Below are positions 24,955-32,272 of a stretch of 32,272 nt of DNA, piece after piece. This stretch comes from an uncultured Halieaceae bacterium (lineage in GTDB: Bacteria; Pseudomonadota; Gammaproteobacteria; Pseudomonadales; Halieaceae), in the NCBI GenBank assembly GCA_913056165.1, contig CAJXMD010000024.1:1-32272 (forward strand). The letters are read 5' to 3'. Made by a program: the position numbers and the translations under genes. The notes beneath the pieces were generated by a model. That model had not been told where the DNA came from. It worked only from the letters and a program-made list of their open reading frames with translations, and did no database searches. The stretch's first letter is position 1. Each line of letters starts with the position of its first letter.

Positions 24955-26490
24955 ATGCCACATCTGTCTGTGACTGCAGCCGAAACCCCGAACAAGCCTG
25001 CGTTCATTCTGGCGAATTCGGGAGAAATCGTGACCTATGGTGAGCTTAATGATCGCAGTAATCAGATAGCGCAATTATTTCGCCTGTGTGGAGTGGCACC
25101 CGGTGATCACGTTGCGATGATGCTGGTGAACTGTCGGGAATTTCTAGAGGTTGTTGGGGGGGCAATGCGTGCCGGAGTCATTTTCACTCCCATTAGCACG
25201 CATCTCAAACAAGACGAGACAGCCTACATACTTGAGAATTGCGGAGCCAAGTTGTTCATTGCTTCGGCGTGTCTCGCGGAGGTTGCACAGACGATGGTTT
25301 CTGCAGCGCCGGGTGTGAGCCATTTTTATATGGTGGGAGGCGTGCAGCCGGGCTTCGAGTCGTTTGAGGAAACCGTGGATCTACTGCCCACTTCGCCAAT
25401 AGACGATCAGTGCATGGGAGCGCCAATGCTCTATTCCTCGGGCACGACCGGGAAACCCAAGGGCATTTTTATACCACCCCACACCGATCAATGGGATGCT
25501 CCGCTTGGGCTCACGGGGTCAATAGGCGCTGCATTTGGATTCGGTCCTGAAACCACCTATTTATCGCCAGCCCCGCTGTATCACGCAGCACCCCTGCACT
25601 ACAACATGGTTGTTCTGGACTCCGGAGGGACATCTGTTGTGATGGAGAAGTTTGACGCTGTCAGGGCCCTGGAGCTCATTGAACAGCATCGAATCACTCA
25701 CAGTCAGTGGGTGCCCATCATGTTTGTCAGGATGCTCAAACTTGATGAGGAAACCCGGAGCCGATTCGACCTGTCATCAATGCAGGTGGTGCTTCACGCT
25801 GCCGCGCCTTGCCCCATCGACGTAAAGGAAAAAATGATTGAGTGGTGGGGCCCCATCATCATCGAGTACTACTCTTCTAGCGAGGGTGCCGGGTTTACGC
25901 TAATTGATTCCAACGACTGGCTGTTGCACAAAGGATCCGTCGGTAAACCCCTATTCGGCGTACCCCATGTTTTGGATGAGGAGGGGCGTGAATTGCCAGC
26001 GGGTGAAGTCGGTACCATTTGGTTTTCGGAGATCCACACGCCCTTCGAATACCATAACGAGCCCGAAAAGACCTCGGAGGTCTACAACAAAGACGGCTGG
26101 ACTACGATCGGTGATGTGGGCTACTTGGATGAGGATGGGTATTTATTCCTCACGGATCGCCGTAACTTCACCATTATCACCGGTGGGGTCAACGTATATC
26201 CCGCGGAGATAGAAAATGTGCTGATCGGGCACGAGCGAGTTGCTGATGTGGCAGTTTTTGGTGTGCCTGATGATGAATTTGGTGAGATCGTACAGGCGGT
26301 TGTTCAGCCCGCCGACTGGTCTCAAGTTTCAGATGAACTAGCGGCAGACCTTATCGATTGGCTGAAAGAGCGCTTATCAAATCTTAAAGTTCCCAAGAGG
26401 CTGGACTTTATCGAGGAGTTGCCCCGAATGGACAATGGCAAACTATACAAGCGTCACCTAATGGAAGCCTATCGCAATCGTGATGTGTAA
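24955..26490 (+). CDS. AMP-forming acyl-CoA synthetase
   Basis: ANL-superfamily ligase that activates a carboxylic acid with ATP to an acyl-AMP and then a CoA thioester. The 511-residue product has the A3 P-loop YSSGTTGKPKG at 160-170, the A5 motif YYSSSEGAGF, the A7 segment GWTTIGDVGYLDEDGYLFLTD, A8 NFTIITGGVNVYP and the terminal NGKLYKR with the catalytic lysine. AAGGA lies before the ATG. Substrate cannot be read from sequence; FadD3/FadD13-like medium or cyclic acyl substrates are possible. It is divergent from the DUF1445-pxp operon and convergent with the permease gene after a 3-base gap. Confidence 0.9.
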   Translation: MPHLSVTAAETPNKPAFILANSGEIVTYGELNDRSNQIAQLFRLCGVAPGDHVAMMLVNCREFLEVVGGAMRAGVIFTPISTHLKQDETAYILENCGAKLFIASACLAEVAQTMVSAAPGVSHFYMVGGVQPGFESFEETVDLLPTSPIDDQCMGAPMLYSSGTTGKPKGIFIPPHTDQWDAPLGLTGSIGAAFGFGPETTYLSPAPLYHAAPLHYNMVVLDSGGTSVVMEKFDAVRALELIEQHRITHSQWVPIMFVRMLKLDEETRSRFDLSSMQVVLHAAAPCPIDVKEKMIEWWGPIIIEYYSSSEGAGFTLIDSNDWLLHKGSVGKPLFGVPHVLDEEGRELPAGEVGTIWFSEIHTPFEYHNEPEKTSEVYNKDGWTTIGDVGYLDEDGYLFLTDRRNFTIITGGVNVYPAEIENVLIGHERVADVAVFGVPDDEFGEIVQAVVQPADWSQVSDELAADLIDWLKERLSNLKVPKRLDFIEELPRMDNGKLYKRHLMEAYRNRDV

Positions 26491-26493
26491 ACC

Positions 26494-27873
26494 CTAGCGA
26501 ACGCCCAAGGCCGCGGCTGCGATGGTCACCATCGTCGCTACCACTGGTATGAGCACGGTGATAACGCCGACGTCACGATAAGCTTGTTTGTGAGTCAACT
26601 GGGTGATGGTGAGCATTGCTACCACAGCACCGCAATGTGGTAGGGAGTCGAATCCTCCGCTCGCTATGGTTGCAATTCGATGTAGCACATCGGGCTCTAC
26701 GCCCATCTCAAGATAGGTAGGCGCCAAGGTCTGCATGAATATCTGTAGTCCCCCTGATGCAGAACCGGTAATTGCCGAGATCAAGCTAATAGATCCGAAC
26801 ACGCTAAGTAGTGGCGGCAATCCAGAGCCGACCGCCAAGCCAAGGAACGCTTTAAAACCTGCGGTCTGTGTGACAACACCGGCGAAGCCAATTACGGCGG
26901 CGGTGTTTATGAGTGGGAGAATGGCATCCTGGGTTCCTTGGCCCATGACGTTCAACGCTGAGGACCGAACTCGAGAAAATAGAGAGACCGCGAGCGTGCT
27001 GCCAATAGCCAGTGCAATGCTCGGCCAAAGGACGGGTTGGCTGTTTGCAAATGCAAGGGCCTCACCAAAGCTGCCTTCCACTGATATGTTTGCAGCGACG
27101 ATGGCTCGAGGCAGCATGATAATGGATAAGACGACCACAAGCGGAAAGAGGGCGAGGAGCCAGTGGGGTAAAGCCCCAATGTCAGTATCAATGAGTTGGT
27201 CACGTGGGCCGGGCTCGAACCCCTCACCATTCTGGGCTGCCTGGCGTCTCTGACGCTCGAGATACCAGAGGCCGAGAGAGAACATAGTCATACCTCCAAT
27301 CACCCCCAGCCAGGGCGCTGCAAAGAGACTGGTGTTCAGCGCGGTTGCAGATATGACATTTTGTATCGATGGCGTTCCTGGCAGCGCGGTCAGGGTAAAG
27401 GTGCCTGCGCCAAGAGCCAGAGCGGCACAGAAAAGACGTTTCGGGATATTTGCCTCTTTGAGTAGCTGCAGCCCAAGGGGATACATAGCAAAAATCACAA
27501 CGAAAACCACGACGCCTCCATAAGTGAGCAAGGCACAGGCGAGGGTAGTCACCGTCAGGGCTCGCTCGGCCCCCATGCGGTTGATCAGTGCGGTGGCGAC
27601 AGAGGCGGCTGCGCCGGAGTCACCCATGACCCGGCCGAAAATAGCGCCTGCTGTGAAGAGCAAAAAGAACTTGCCGGCGAAAGTGAAAGCGCCCAGTTTT
27701 CCCAGAGTGAAACCATCGAGAAGGGCGTTTGCCAGTGGAAGCTGATTGGTGGCGATAATGACAACGGCGCTCAAAAGCGCAGCAAACACAATGTCAACGC
27801 CTCGCAGGGCCAGCCAAATAAGTAAAAAAACACTTGCCAATAAACCTAAATAACCTACGAAATCACTCGCCAT
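26494..27873 (-). CDS. GntP-family permease
   Basis: Inner-membrane transporter of 459 residues with about 11-13 hydrophobic segments spread over the whole length and a hydrophilic loop near residues 205-235 (ERQRRQAAQNGEG). The N-terminus (FVGYLGLLASVFLLIWLALRG, VDIVFAALL) and the ALPGTPSIQNVI and GFDSLPHCGAV motifs are typical of the GntP family. Members move gluconate, hydroxybutyrate or related hydroxy acids with protons. GGAG precedes the ATG. The substrate is unknown; neighbouring acyl-CoA synthetase suggests a short organic acid such as a hydroxybutyrate-type compound, which is inference only. Confidence 0.85.
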   Translation of the reverse strand: MASDFVGYLGLLASVFLLIWLALRGVDIVFAALLSAVVIIATNQLPLANALLDGFTLGKLGAFTFAGKFFLLFTAGAIFGRVMGDSGAAASVATALINRMGAERALTVTTLACALLTYGGVVVFVVIFAMYPLGLQLLKEANIPKRLFCAALALGAGTFTLTALPGTPSIQNVISATALNTSLFAAPWLGVIGGMTMFSLGLWYLERQRRQAAQNGEGFEPGPRDQLIDTDIGALPHWLLALFPLVVVLSIIMLPRAIVAANISVEGSFGEALAFANSQPVLWPSIALAIGSTLAVSLFSRVRSSALNVMGQGTQDAILPLINTAAVIGFAGVVTQTAGFKAFLGLAVGSGLPPLLSVFGSISLISAITGSASGGLQIFMQTLAPTYLEMGVEPDVLHRIATIASGGFDSLPHCGAVVAMLTITQLTHKQAYRDVGVITVLIPVVATMVTIAAAALGVR

Positions 27874-27969
27874 ACGTGCTCCAAGTTATTGTTATTAAAT
27901 TTAAAATGAGGTGAATTCAGCTCGGGAATCAATCCTGTATGCAATTCGTCTCTATCATCATCCAGCGGG

Positions 27970-27975
27970 TATACT
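27970..27975 (+). promoter_or_regulatory. Possible -10 element for patatin gene
   Basis: TATACT, five of six consensus bases, lies 34 bases before the GTG at 28010. No good -35 is seen (TTCGTC at 27945-27950 has a 19-base spacer). If used, transcription starts near 27982, which rules out the upstream GTG at 27911. Confidence 0.4.
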
Positions 27976-28009
27976 AACCCCTCTAAACGTTCTGCCAACC
28001 GAGGTATTT

Positions 28010-29695
28010 GTGGGCAACAAACGTAAGATGCGCAATCTTGATGCACGTTTAAACGCCGCAGAGAGTTACGAGCGCTGGTTCGAGATCGCCGCCGAACACG
28101 ACACCCTCAGCGGCATGGATCACTGGCGAGGTGAGGAAGAGACAGACCTTTACGATTATGCACAAATACGGCTGCGGCTGGATCGATTGAAGGCGCTGCG
28201 AAAAAGCAAAGACTATCAAGGCCTCCTTTTTGCTCTCAATGAGGGCATCCACGGGAACATGGGAGGTATGGGGAAGAGCGTTCTCTACCGCATGGCCAAA
28301 TGCGGGACAAAGCATCTTATTGAGGAATATATCGACGAGATAGATTCATCTCTTCGTCTGCTGGCGGAGTTGGATGACGACATTATTCCGATCCAGCAAA
28401 AAATAGAGTTCTTTTATCGGGCGAATATCTGCTTCGGCCGATCTGCGCTAATGCTAAGTGGTGGAGGTATTCTGGGCTTCCTGCACCTGGGGGTGGTCAA
28501 CGTGCTTGCCCAACAAGGCCTGCTGCCAAGGGTTATTTCGGGGTCCAGCGCGGGTGCCCTGGTGGCCGGAGTGCTGGCTTGTCTTAATGACGACGAGTTG
28601 CTGACACTTCAGGATCCAACCTTGCTTCACAGGGAGGCGGATCGTGAGGCCAGCTTCTTTCGTCGTATGCTTGGGGGCGGCTCACATATTAGCCTTGAAG
28701 ACCTCGAGGCGTTGGTTGATCGTCTGGTGCCTGATATGACGTTTCAGGAGGCGTACGCCAAGACCGGTAGGCAGGTAAGCATTACGGTGGCGCCCGCCGA
28801 GCCACACCAGCGATCCCGATTGTTGAATGCTGTTGCGTCGCCGAATGTGTACATTCGCTCTGCCGTGATGGCATCGTGCGCAGTGCCGGGCGTCTTTCCT
28901 CCTGTCATGCTTATGGCGAAGAATGTGCACGGAGAAGCTCAGCCCTACCTGCCAGGGCGGCGGTGGGTCGATGGATCTGTGGCGGACGACCTTCCGGCCA
29001 AGCGTCTTTCTAGATTATTCGGCACCAATCATCACATTGTGAGCATGGTGAATCCCATCGCCACGGCGTTTTTATCAAAAGATGAGGACAGACATCCACT
29101 CTCGAAAGCTGCCGGTACCTTTGGTGTGGGGCTTGGGCGTGAAGTCCTAAACTTTTACCGAGGTATTGCTCAGCGACAGGGGGATAGTTGGCCCCGTTTC
29201 AATATGATGATGCACGGTCTTCACGCCCTCATGGACCAGGAATATACCGGTGACATCAACATCATTCCCAGTTTCCGGATGGCAAATCCAGTAAAACTCC
29301 TCTCTCATATTGATGACAAGCAGCTGCTTGAAATCGTCGAGCATGGGCAGCGGGCTTGCTATGAAAAAGTTGAGGCAATAAGGCGCTGTACTGTAATTTC
29401 GCGCACCCTCGAGGAAATTTTGTATCGGTTTGAGTACGGTGATCTGCGCCCAGACGCACGGAAGTATCGTCGCCCACGCTCCTCCCGACGCAGGCCACCG
29501 CCAACCAAGCAGCAGCTGGAGGTGCTGAAGGCAAGTTCAAAAACGGATACGGATGGGGCGAAGGCCGAGAACCGAAAGAAGACTTCGCCGGCCAGCCCTT
29601 CAAAACGTGTAACGACACAGCGAGGAACCAGCGGAAAACGCGGGACGTCAAAGCGCGGGTCTGCGGCGGGAAGCCCGTCGCGAGTCACTCACTGA
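28010..29695 (+). CDS. DUF3336 patatin-like phospholipase with basic tail
   Basis: Serine lipase/acyl hydrolase of the patatin family, related to the yeast and plant triacylglycerol lipases Tgl3/4/5 and SDP1 through its N-terminal DUF3336 region (about 10-140). The catalytic domain has the oxyanion-hole glycines SGGGILGF, the nucleophile Ser180 in GSSAG and the Asp321 of the DG motif (WVDGSVADDLP). The start is GTG 28010 with GAGG six bases upstream; the upstream frame to 27911 lies before the probable promoter. The 561-residue product ends in a 75-residue tail rich in Arg, Lys, Ser and Pro, low complexity and not part of the family core. Convergent with the phosphotransferase gene. Likely acts on stored lipid or phospholipid. 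Confidence 0.88.
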   Translation: MGNKRKMRNLDARLNAAESYERWFEIAAEHDTLSGMDHWRGEEETDLYDYAQIRLRLDRLKALRKSKDYQGLLFALNEGIHGNMGGMGKSVLYRMAKCGTKHLIEEYIDEIDSSLRLLAELDDDIIPIQQKIEFFYRANICFGRSALMLSGGGILGFLHLGVVNVLAQQGLLPRVISGSSAGALVAGVLACLNDDELLTLQDPTLLHREADREASFFRRMLGGGSHISLEDLEALVDRLVPDMTFQEAYAKTGRQVSITVAPAEPHQRSRLLNAVASPNVYIRSAVMASCAVPGVFPPVMLMAKNVHGEAQPYLPGRRWVDGSVADDLPAKRLSRLFGTNHHIVSMVNPIATAFLSKDEDRHPLSKAAGTFGVGLGREVLNFYRGIAQRQGDSWPRFNMMMHGLHALMDQEYTGDINIIPSFRMANPVKLLSHIDDKQLLEIVEHGQRACYEKVEAIRRCTVISRTLEEILYRFEYGDLRPDARKYRRPRSSRRRPPPTKQQLEVLKASSKTDTDGAKAENRKKTSPASPSKRVTTQRGTSGKRGTSKRGSAAGSPSRVTH

Positions 29696-29704
29696 TGAGT
29701 GATT

Positions 29705-30721
29705 CTATTTTATAAAGCTCAGTCCGAGCTCGGCGAGGGGCGTCATTAGCTTGCCGCGTTCAACCGCTTCGGCACTCGAGGCGTTACCATCCAGGCCTCG
29801 TTTTTTGACCCCTTGGAGAATGGCCGCCAGGCGGAAGAAACAGAAAACGAGGTAGAAACTCCAGTTTTTTATCTCGTCTCTTCCGGTCCTCTCGCAGTAG
29901 GCCTGTATGTACTCGTTGTCTGTGGGTATCTGCAGTGCCTTTCTGTCTACCCCTGCCATCCCTGTAACCCCGCCAGTAGGAGGGAGTTGCCATGCCATCA
30001 CCTGATAGGCGAGGTCAGCGATAGGGTTGCCCAGGGTCGAAAGCTCCCAGTCTAGAACCGCGATGATTCGCGATTCGGTTGGGTGGAACATAAGGTTGTC
30101 GAGTCGGTAATCACCGTGCACTAGAGAAATCTTGCCATCGTCCGTCGGCATGTTCTCAGGGAGCCACGCAATCAGTTTTTCCATGGCATCAATGGTCTCG
30201 GTTTCCGAGGCTCGATATTGCTTTGTCCATCGACTCACCTGTCTCTCGAAGTAATTTCCAGGACGACCATAGTCGGTTAGTCCAGCCGCGGAGACGTCGA
30301 CTTCATGCAAGCATGCCAAGACGCGATTCATGTCGTCGTAGATTGCTCCACGCTCGGCATTCCCAACCTCCGGTATAGCGGGATCCCAGAAAACGCGCCC
30401 CTCCAGGTACTCCATCACGTAGAACATGGAACCGATAATGGTCTCGTCCTCGCAAAGGGCGATCGACTTTGGAACAGGGACATCGGTGTTCTGTAGCGAA
30501 GAAATTACTCTGAATTCCCGATCAACAGCGTGTGCCGAGGCGAGCAAGGCACCTGGCGGCTTGCGACGCAAAACGTACTGCGTGTCCCCGGCCGTCAATT
30601 TAAAGGTCGGATTTGACTGTCCACCGGGGAATTTCTCGGCGGTAATCGGCCCCTCAAAATCCCCGACTTGTTCACTTAGCCAGTCTCTGAGACGAGTGGT
30701 GTCAAGCGTTTGTGTATCCAT
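29705..30721 (-). CDS. APH-type phosphotransferase, acyl-CoA-dehydrogenase-linked family
   Basis: Kinase-like protein of 338 residues in the aminoglycoside-phosphotransferase/ACAD10-11 family. In eukaryotic ACAD10/11 a kinase domain of this type is fused to an acyl-CoA dehydrogenase and acts on 4-hydroxyacyl-CoA; bacterial relatives usually sit in lipid-degradation clusters. Visible are GGQSNPTF (ATP loop) at 33-40, YVLRRKPPG with the ATP lysine, HGDYRLDN at 202-209 (Brenner motif, catalytic Asp204) and VLDWELSTLGNPIADLAY with metal Asp224. I chose ATG 30721 (MDTQTLDTTRLRDWL) because the frame extension to 30781 has no ribosome site. It is divergent from the acyl-CoA synthetase at 30903. Antibiotic resistance is unlikely. 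Confidence 0.85.
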   Translation of the reverse strand: MDTQTLDTTRLRDWLSEQVGDFEGPITAEKFPGGQSNPTFKLTAGDTQYVLRRKPPGALLASAHAVDREFRVISSLQNTDVPVPKSIALCEDETIIGSMFYVMEYLEGRVFWDPAIPEVGNAERGAIYDDMNRVLACLHEVDVSAAGLTDYGRPGNYFERQVSRWTKQYRASETETIDAMEKLIAWLPENMPTDDGKISLVHGDYRLDNLMFHPTESRIIAVLDWELSTLGNPIADLAYQVMAWQLPPTGGVTGMAGVDRKALQIPTDNEYIQAYCERTGRDEIKNWSFYLVFCFFRLAAILQGVKKRGLDGNASSAEAVERGKLMTPLAELGLSFIK

Positions 30722-30902
30722 CAAAAACCATATCCCGTTTCTGTTTACCGTTTTGTCCCAGGCTTTCCGTCGTGCCGACATACTTGCAGTAAAAAAATTT
30801 GAACCTAGAGTATGCTGTGGTTATGCTCCTCAAGGCAAGAATCTATAAGCACCGAGAGACCGCAAGGGTTAAGCACGCTGACGGTGCCATAACGGAGATA
30901 GA

Positions 30903-32272
30903 ATGACTCGGATCAACCACTTCAATGAAGCGAGAGCGATGGTAACTGCTTCCGGGACTCTGTTGGAGGTGGGGCAAGTAGAGGTTGGCAGCCAATCCCT
31001 TCTTGGTTACGTCAATGCGCCAGCCACCCTGACTGATTTGTGGCGGCTGGCAGCAGGCTACGGCGATGCGGAGTACCTCATTTACGGCGAGGAGCGGCGG
31101 ACCTATGCGCAGGCCTCCGAAGAAGTGGCAGCCTTCGCTTGCTGGTTGCAGCGTCAGGGAATTCAACCCGGTGATCGTGTCGCCATTTCCATGAGAAATT
31201 ATCCCGAGTGGATGCTCGCTCATTGGGCAATCAACGCGGTTGGGGCGACTGTCGTCGGGATGAATGCATGGTGGGTTGCGGATGAGATGGCCTATGCGCT
31301 GAATGATTCAAAACCACGTCTGCTTATTGCAGACGATCGTCGTCTGGAGACCTTCGCCTCCATTCGTGATGAATTTCGGGACATCTCGGTTGTGACGGTC
31401 CGAACCCCAGAAAGCCCAGTAGCAGGCACTGACTGGCGAGAGGCGACAGCGGAGCCTGGCGAGTTGCCAAGCGTCTCTATTGATCCTGATTCGGACGCCT
31501 GTATTTTCTATACCTCGGGGACCACCGGGCGTCCAAAGGGGGCGCAATTAACCCATCGAGGCTGCGTTGCAAACGTCTTGAGTGTTGCAGCCATGGGCTC
31601 GATTTATGCGACGGCACGGGCTATGGAGCTCGGGGAGAAACCCGAGTCTGCCGTGAGTGCCCCTGCGCCGACAGCCCTTATTGCTACGCCCTTGTTTCAC
31701 GTCACTGCCAATAACTGCATCCTTCAGGGAGGCAGCGTTGCTGGAGGTAAGTTTATCCTCATGTATAAGTGGGACACCGAGGAGGCCATGCGACTCATCG
31801 AGGCGGAGAAAGTGACCACCATGAGTGCCGTACCCATGATGACCCGCGAAATTCTGTCCCACCCCGATAGAGATAATTATGACCTTAGCAGCTTGAGCGC
31901 TATGGGGGGCGGCGGTGCGGCGATGCAGCCGGATCTTGTGGGCAAAGTGGCTGAGGTAACGCAGCGAGCCAAGCCGACTCAGGGCTATGGCATGACCGAG
32001 GTTTGCGGAATCATTAGTTATATTGCGGGGGATATTTTTTTGGAGCGCCCCTCAAGCGCAGGACCTTTGGTGCCGGTACTTGAAGGCCGCTGCGTAGGCG
32101 AAGCTGGTGAACTGAAAGCACCGGGTGAGGTCGGTGAAATATGCGTACGCGGTACCCCAGTGATCAAGGGTTATTTGAACAGGCCTGAGGCGACAGCCGA
32201 AACTATTGTCGACGGCTGGTTGCATACAGGCGATATTGGGTATTTCGACGAGGATGGCTTTATTTATTTGGT
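30903..32272 (+). CDS. AMP-forming acyl-CoA synthetase (3' end outside window)
   Basis: Fatty-acyl-CoA-ligase-type ANL enzyme, incomplete at the right edge: the frame is open to the last base. The 456 visible residues start MTRINHFNEARAMV, and GGAG lies five bases before the ATG. Motifs are A3 YTSGTTGRPKG at 203-213, LIATPLFHVT, the A5 motif GYGMTE and the A7 segment WLHTGDIGYFDEDGFIYL. Only the C-terminal lid domain with the catalytic lysine is missing. It would make acyl-CoA for beta-oxidation together with the divergent APH-type kinase. Weak promoter candidates (TTGCAG 30784 and TAGAGT 30806, 16-base spacer) lie upstream. Confidence 0.92.
   Translation, partial: MTRINHFNEARAMVTASGTLLEVGQVEVGSQSLLGYVNAPATLTDLWRLAAGYGDAEYLIYGEERRTYAQASEEVAAFACWLQRQGIQPGDRVAISMRNYPEWMLAHWAINAVGATVVGMNAWWVADEMAYALNDSKPRLLIADDRRLETFASIRDEFRDISVVTVRTPESPVAGTDWREATAEPGELPSVSIDPDSDACIFYTSGTTGRPKGAQLTHRGCVANVLSVAAMGSIYATARAMELGEKPESAVSAPAPTALIATPLFHVTANNCILQGGSVAGGKFILMYKWDTEEAMRLIEAEKVTTMSAVPMMTREILSHPDRDNYDLSSLSAMGGGGAAMQPDLVGKVAEVTQRAKPTQGYGMTEVCGIISYIAGDIFLERPSSAGPLVPVLEGRCVGEAGELKAPGEVGEICVRGTPVIKGYLNRPEATAETIVDGWLHTGDIGYFDEDGFIYL

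Noticed and set aside
26735-27253. 172-codon plus-strand frame inside the permease gene
   Set aside because: Antisense to a well-supported membrane protein; composition is that of a shadow frame.
27911-28009. Longer N-terminus for the patatin protein
   Set aside because: The segment precedes a probable -10 element and has no similarity to the DUF3336 start; GTG 28010 has a better ribosome site.
29705-30721. Aminoglycoside resistance gene
   Set aside because: The APH-like fold belongs to the acyl-CoA-dehydrogenase-linked family and sits among lipid genes; there is no mobile element nearby.

Overview
The window is a 32.3 kb stretch of a gammaproteobacterial chromosome. The gene order and protein sequences suggest a marine, aerobic, lipid-using lineage near the OM60/NOR5 clade (Halieaceae). 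That placement is inference from the conserved blocks pabC-mltG-tmk-holB-pilZ and tRNA-Leu-tig-clpP-clpX-lon-hupB-ppiD and from the many acyl-CoA and ETF genes. Coding density is high. I see no insertion sequence, prophage or CRISPR array.

Left part (1-3778, + strand): a tightly coupled operon of pabC (cut by the window edge), mltG, tmk, holB and a PilZ gene. A 617-base gap follows (3779-4395). It holds no convincing protein gene. It does hold a strong candidate structured RNA on the minus strand (about 3955-4185) with its own intrinsic terminator and an AT-rich upstream region, then a second palindromic segment just before a tRNA-Leu gene.

Proteostasis block (4396-13520, + strand): tRNA-Leu(UAG), trigger factor, ClpP, ClpX, Lon (with a very good heat-shock sigma-32 promoter), HU, PpiD and a DUF1285 protein. 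After it come ETF-ubiquinone oxidoreductase (minus) and, divergently, etfB-etfA (plus). These carry electrons from acyl-CoA dehydrogenases to the quinone pool. A bidirectional terminator separates etfA from the next operon.

Most interesting region (17165-24717, minus strand): a run of eight tightly spaced genes, transcribed in this order: DUF1445, pxpA, pxpB, pxpC, DUF4392, a D-amino-acid-transaminase-like gene, alr, ppx. DUF1445 and DUF4392 are the two halves of the eukaryotic D-glutamate cyclase (DGLUCY), here encoded separately on either side of the three-subunit 5-oxoprolinase PxpABC. Dat and Alr would link D-glutamate, D-alanine and L-alanine. Together they look like a self-contained module for D-glutamate and 5-oxoproline turnover.

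Right part (24955-32272): an acyl-CoA synthetase, a GntP-type permease, a DUF3336 patatin-like lipase with a basic tail, an APH-type phosphotransferase of the acyl-CoA-dehydrogenase-linked family, and a second acyl-CoA synthetase that runs off the window. This is an accessory lipid/carboxylic-acid metabolism region with alternating gene directions.
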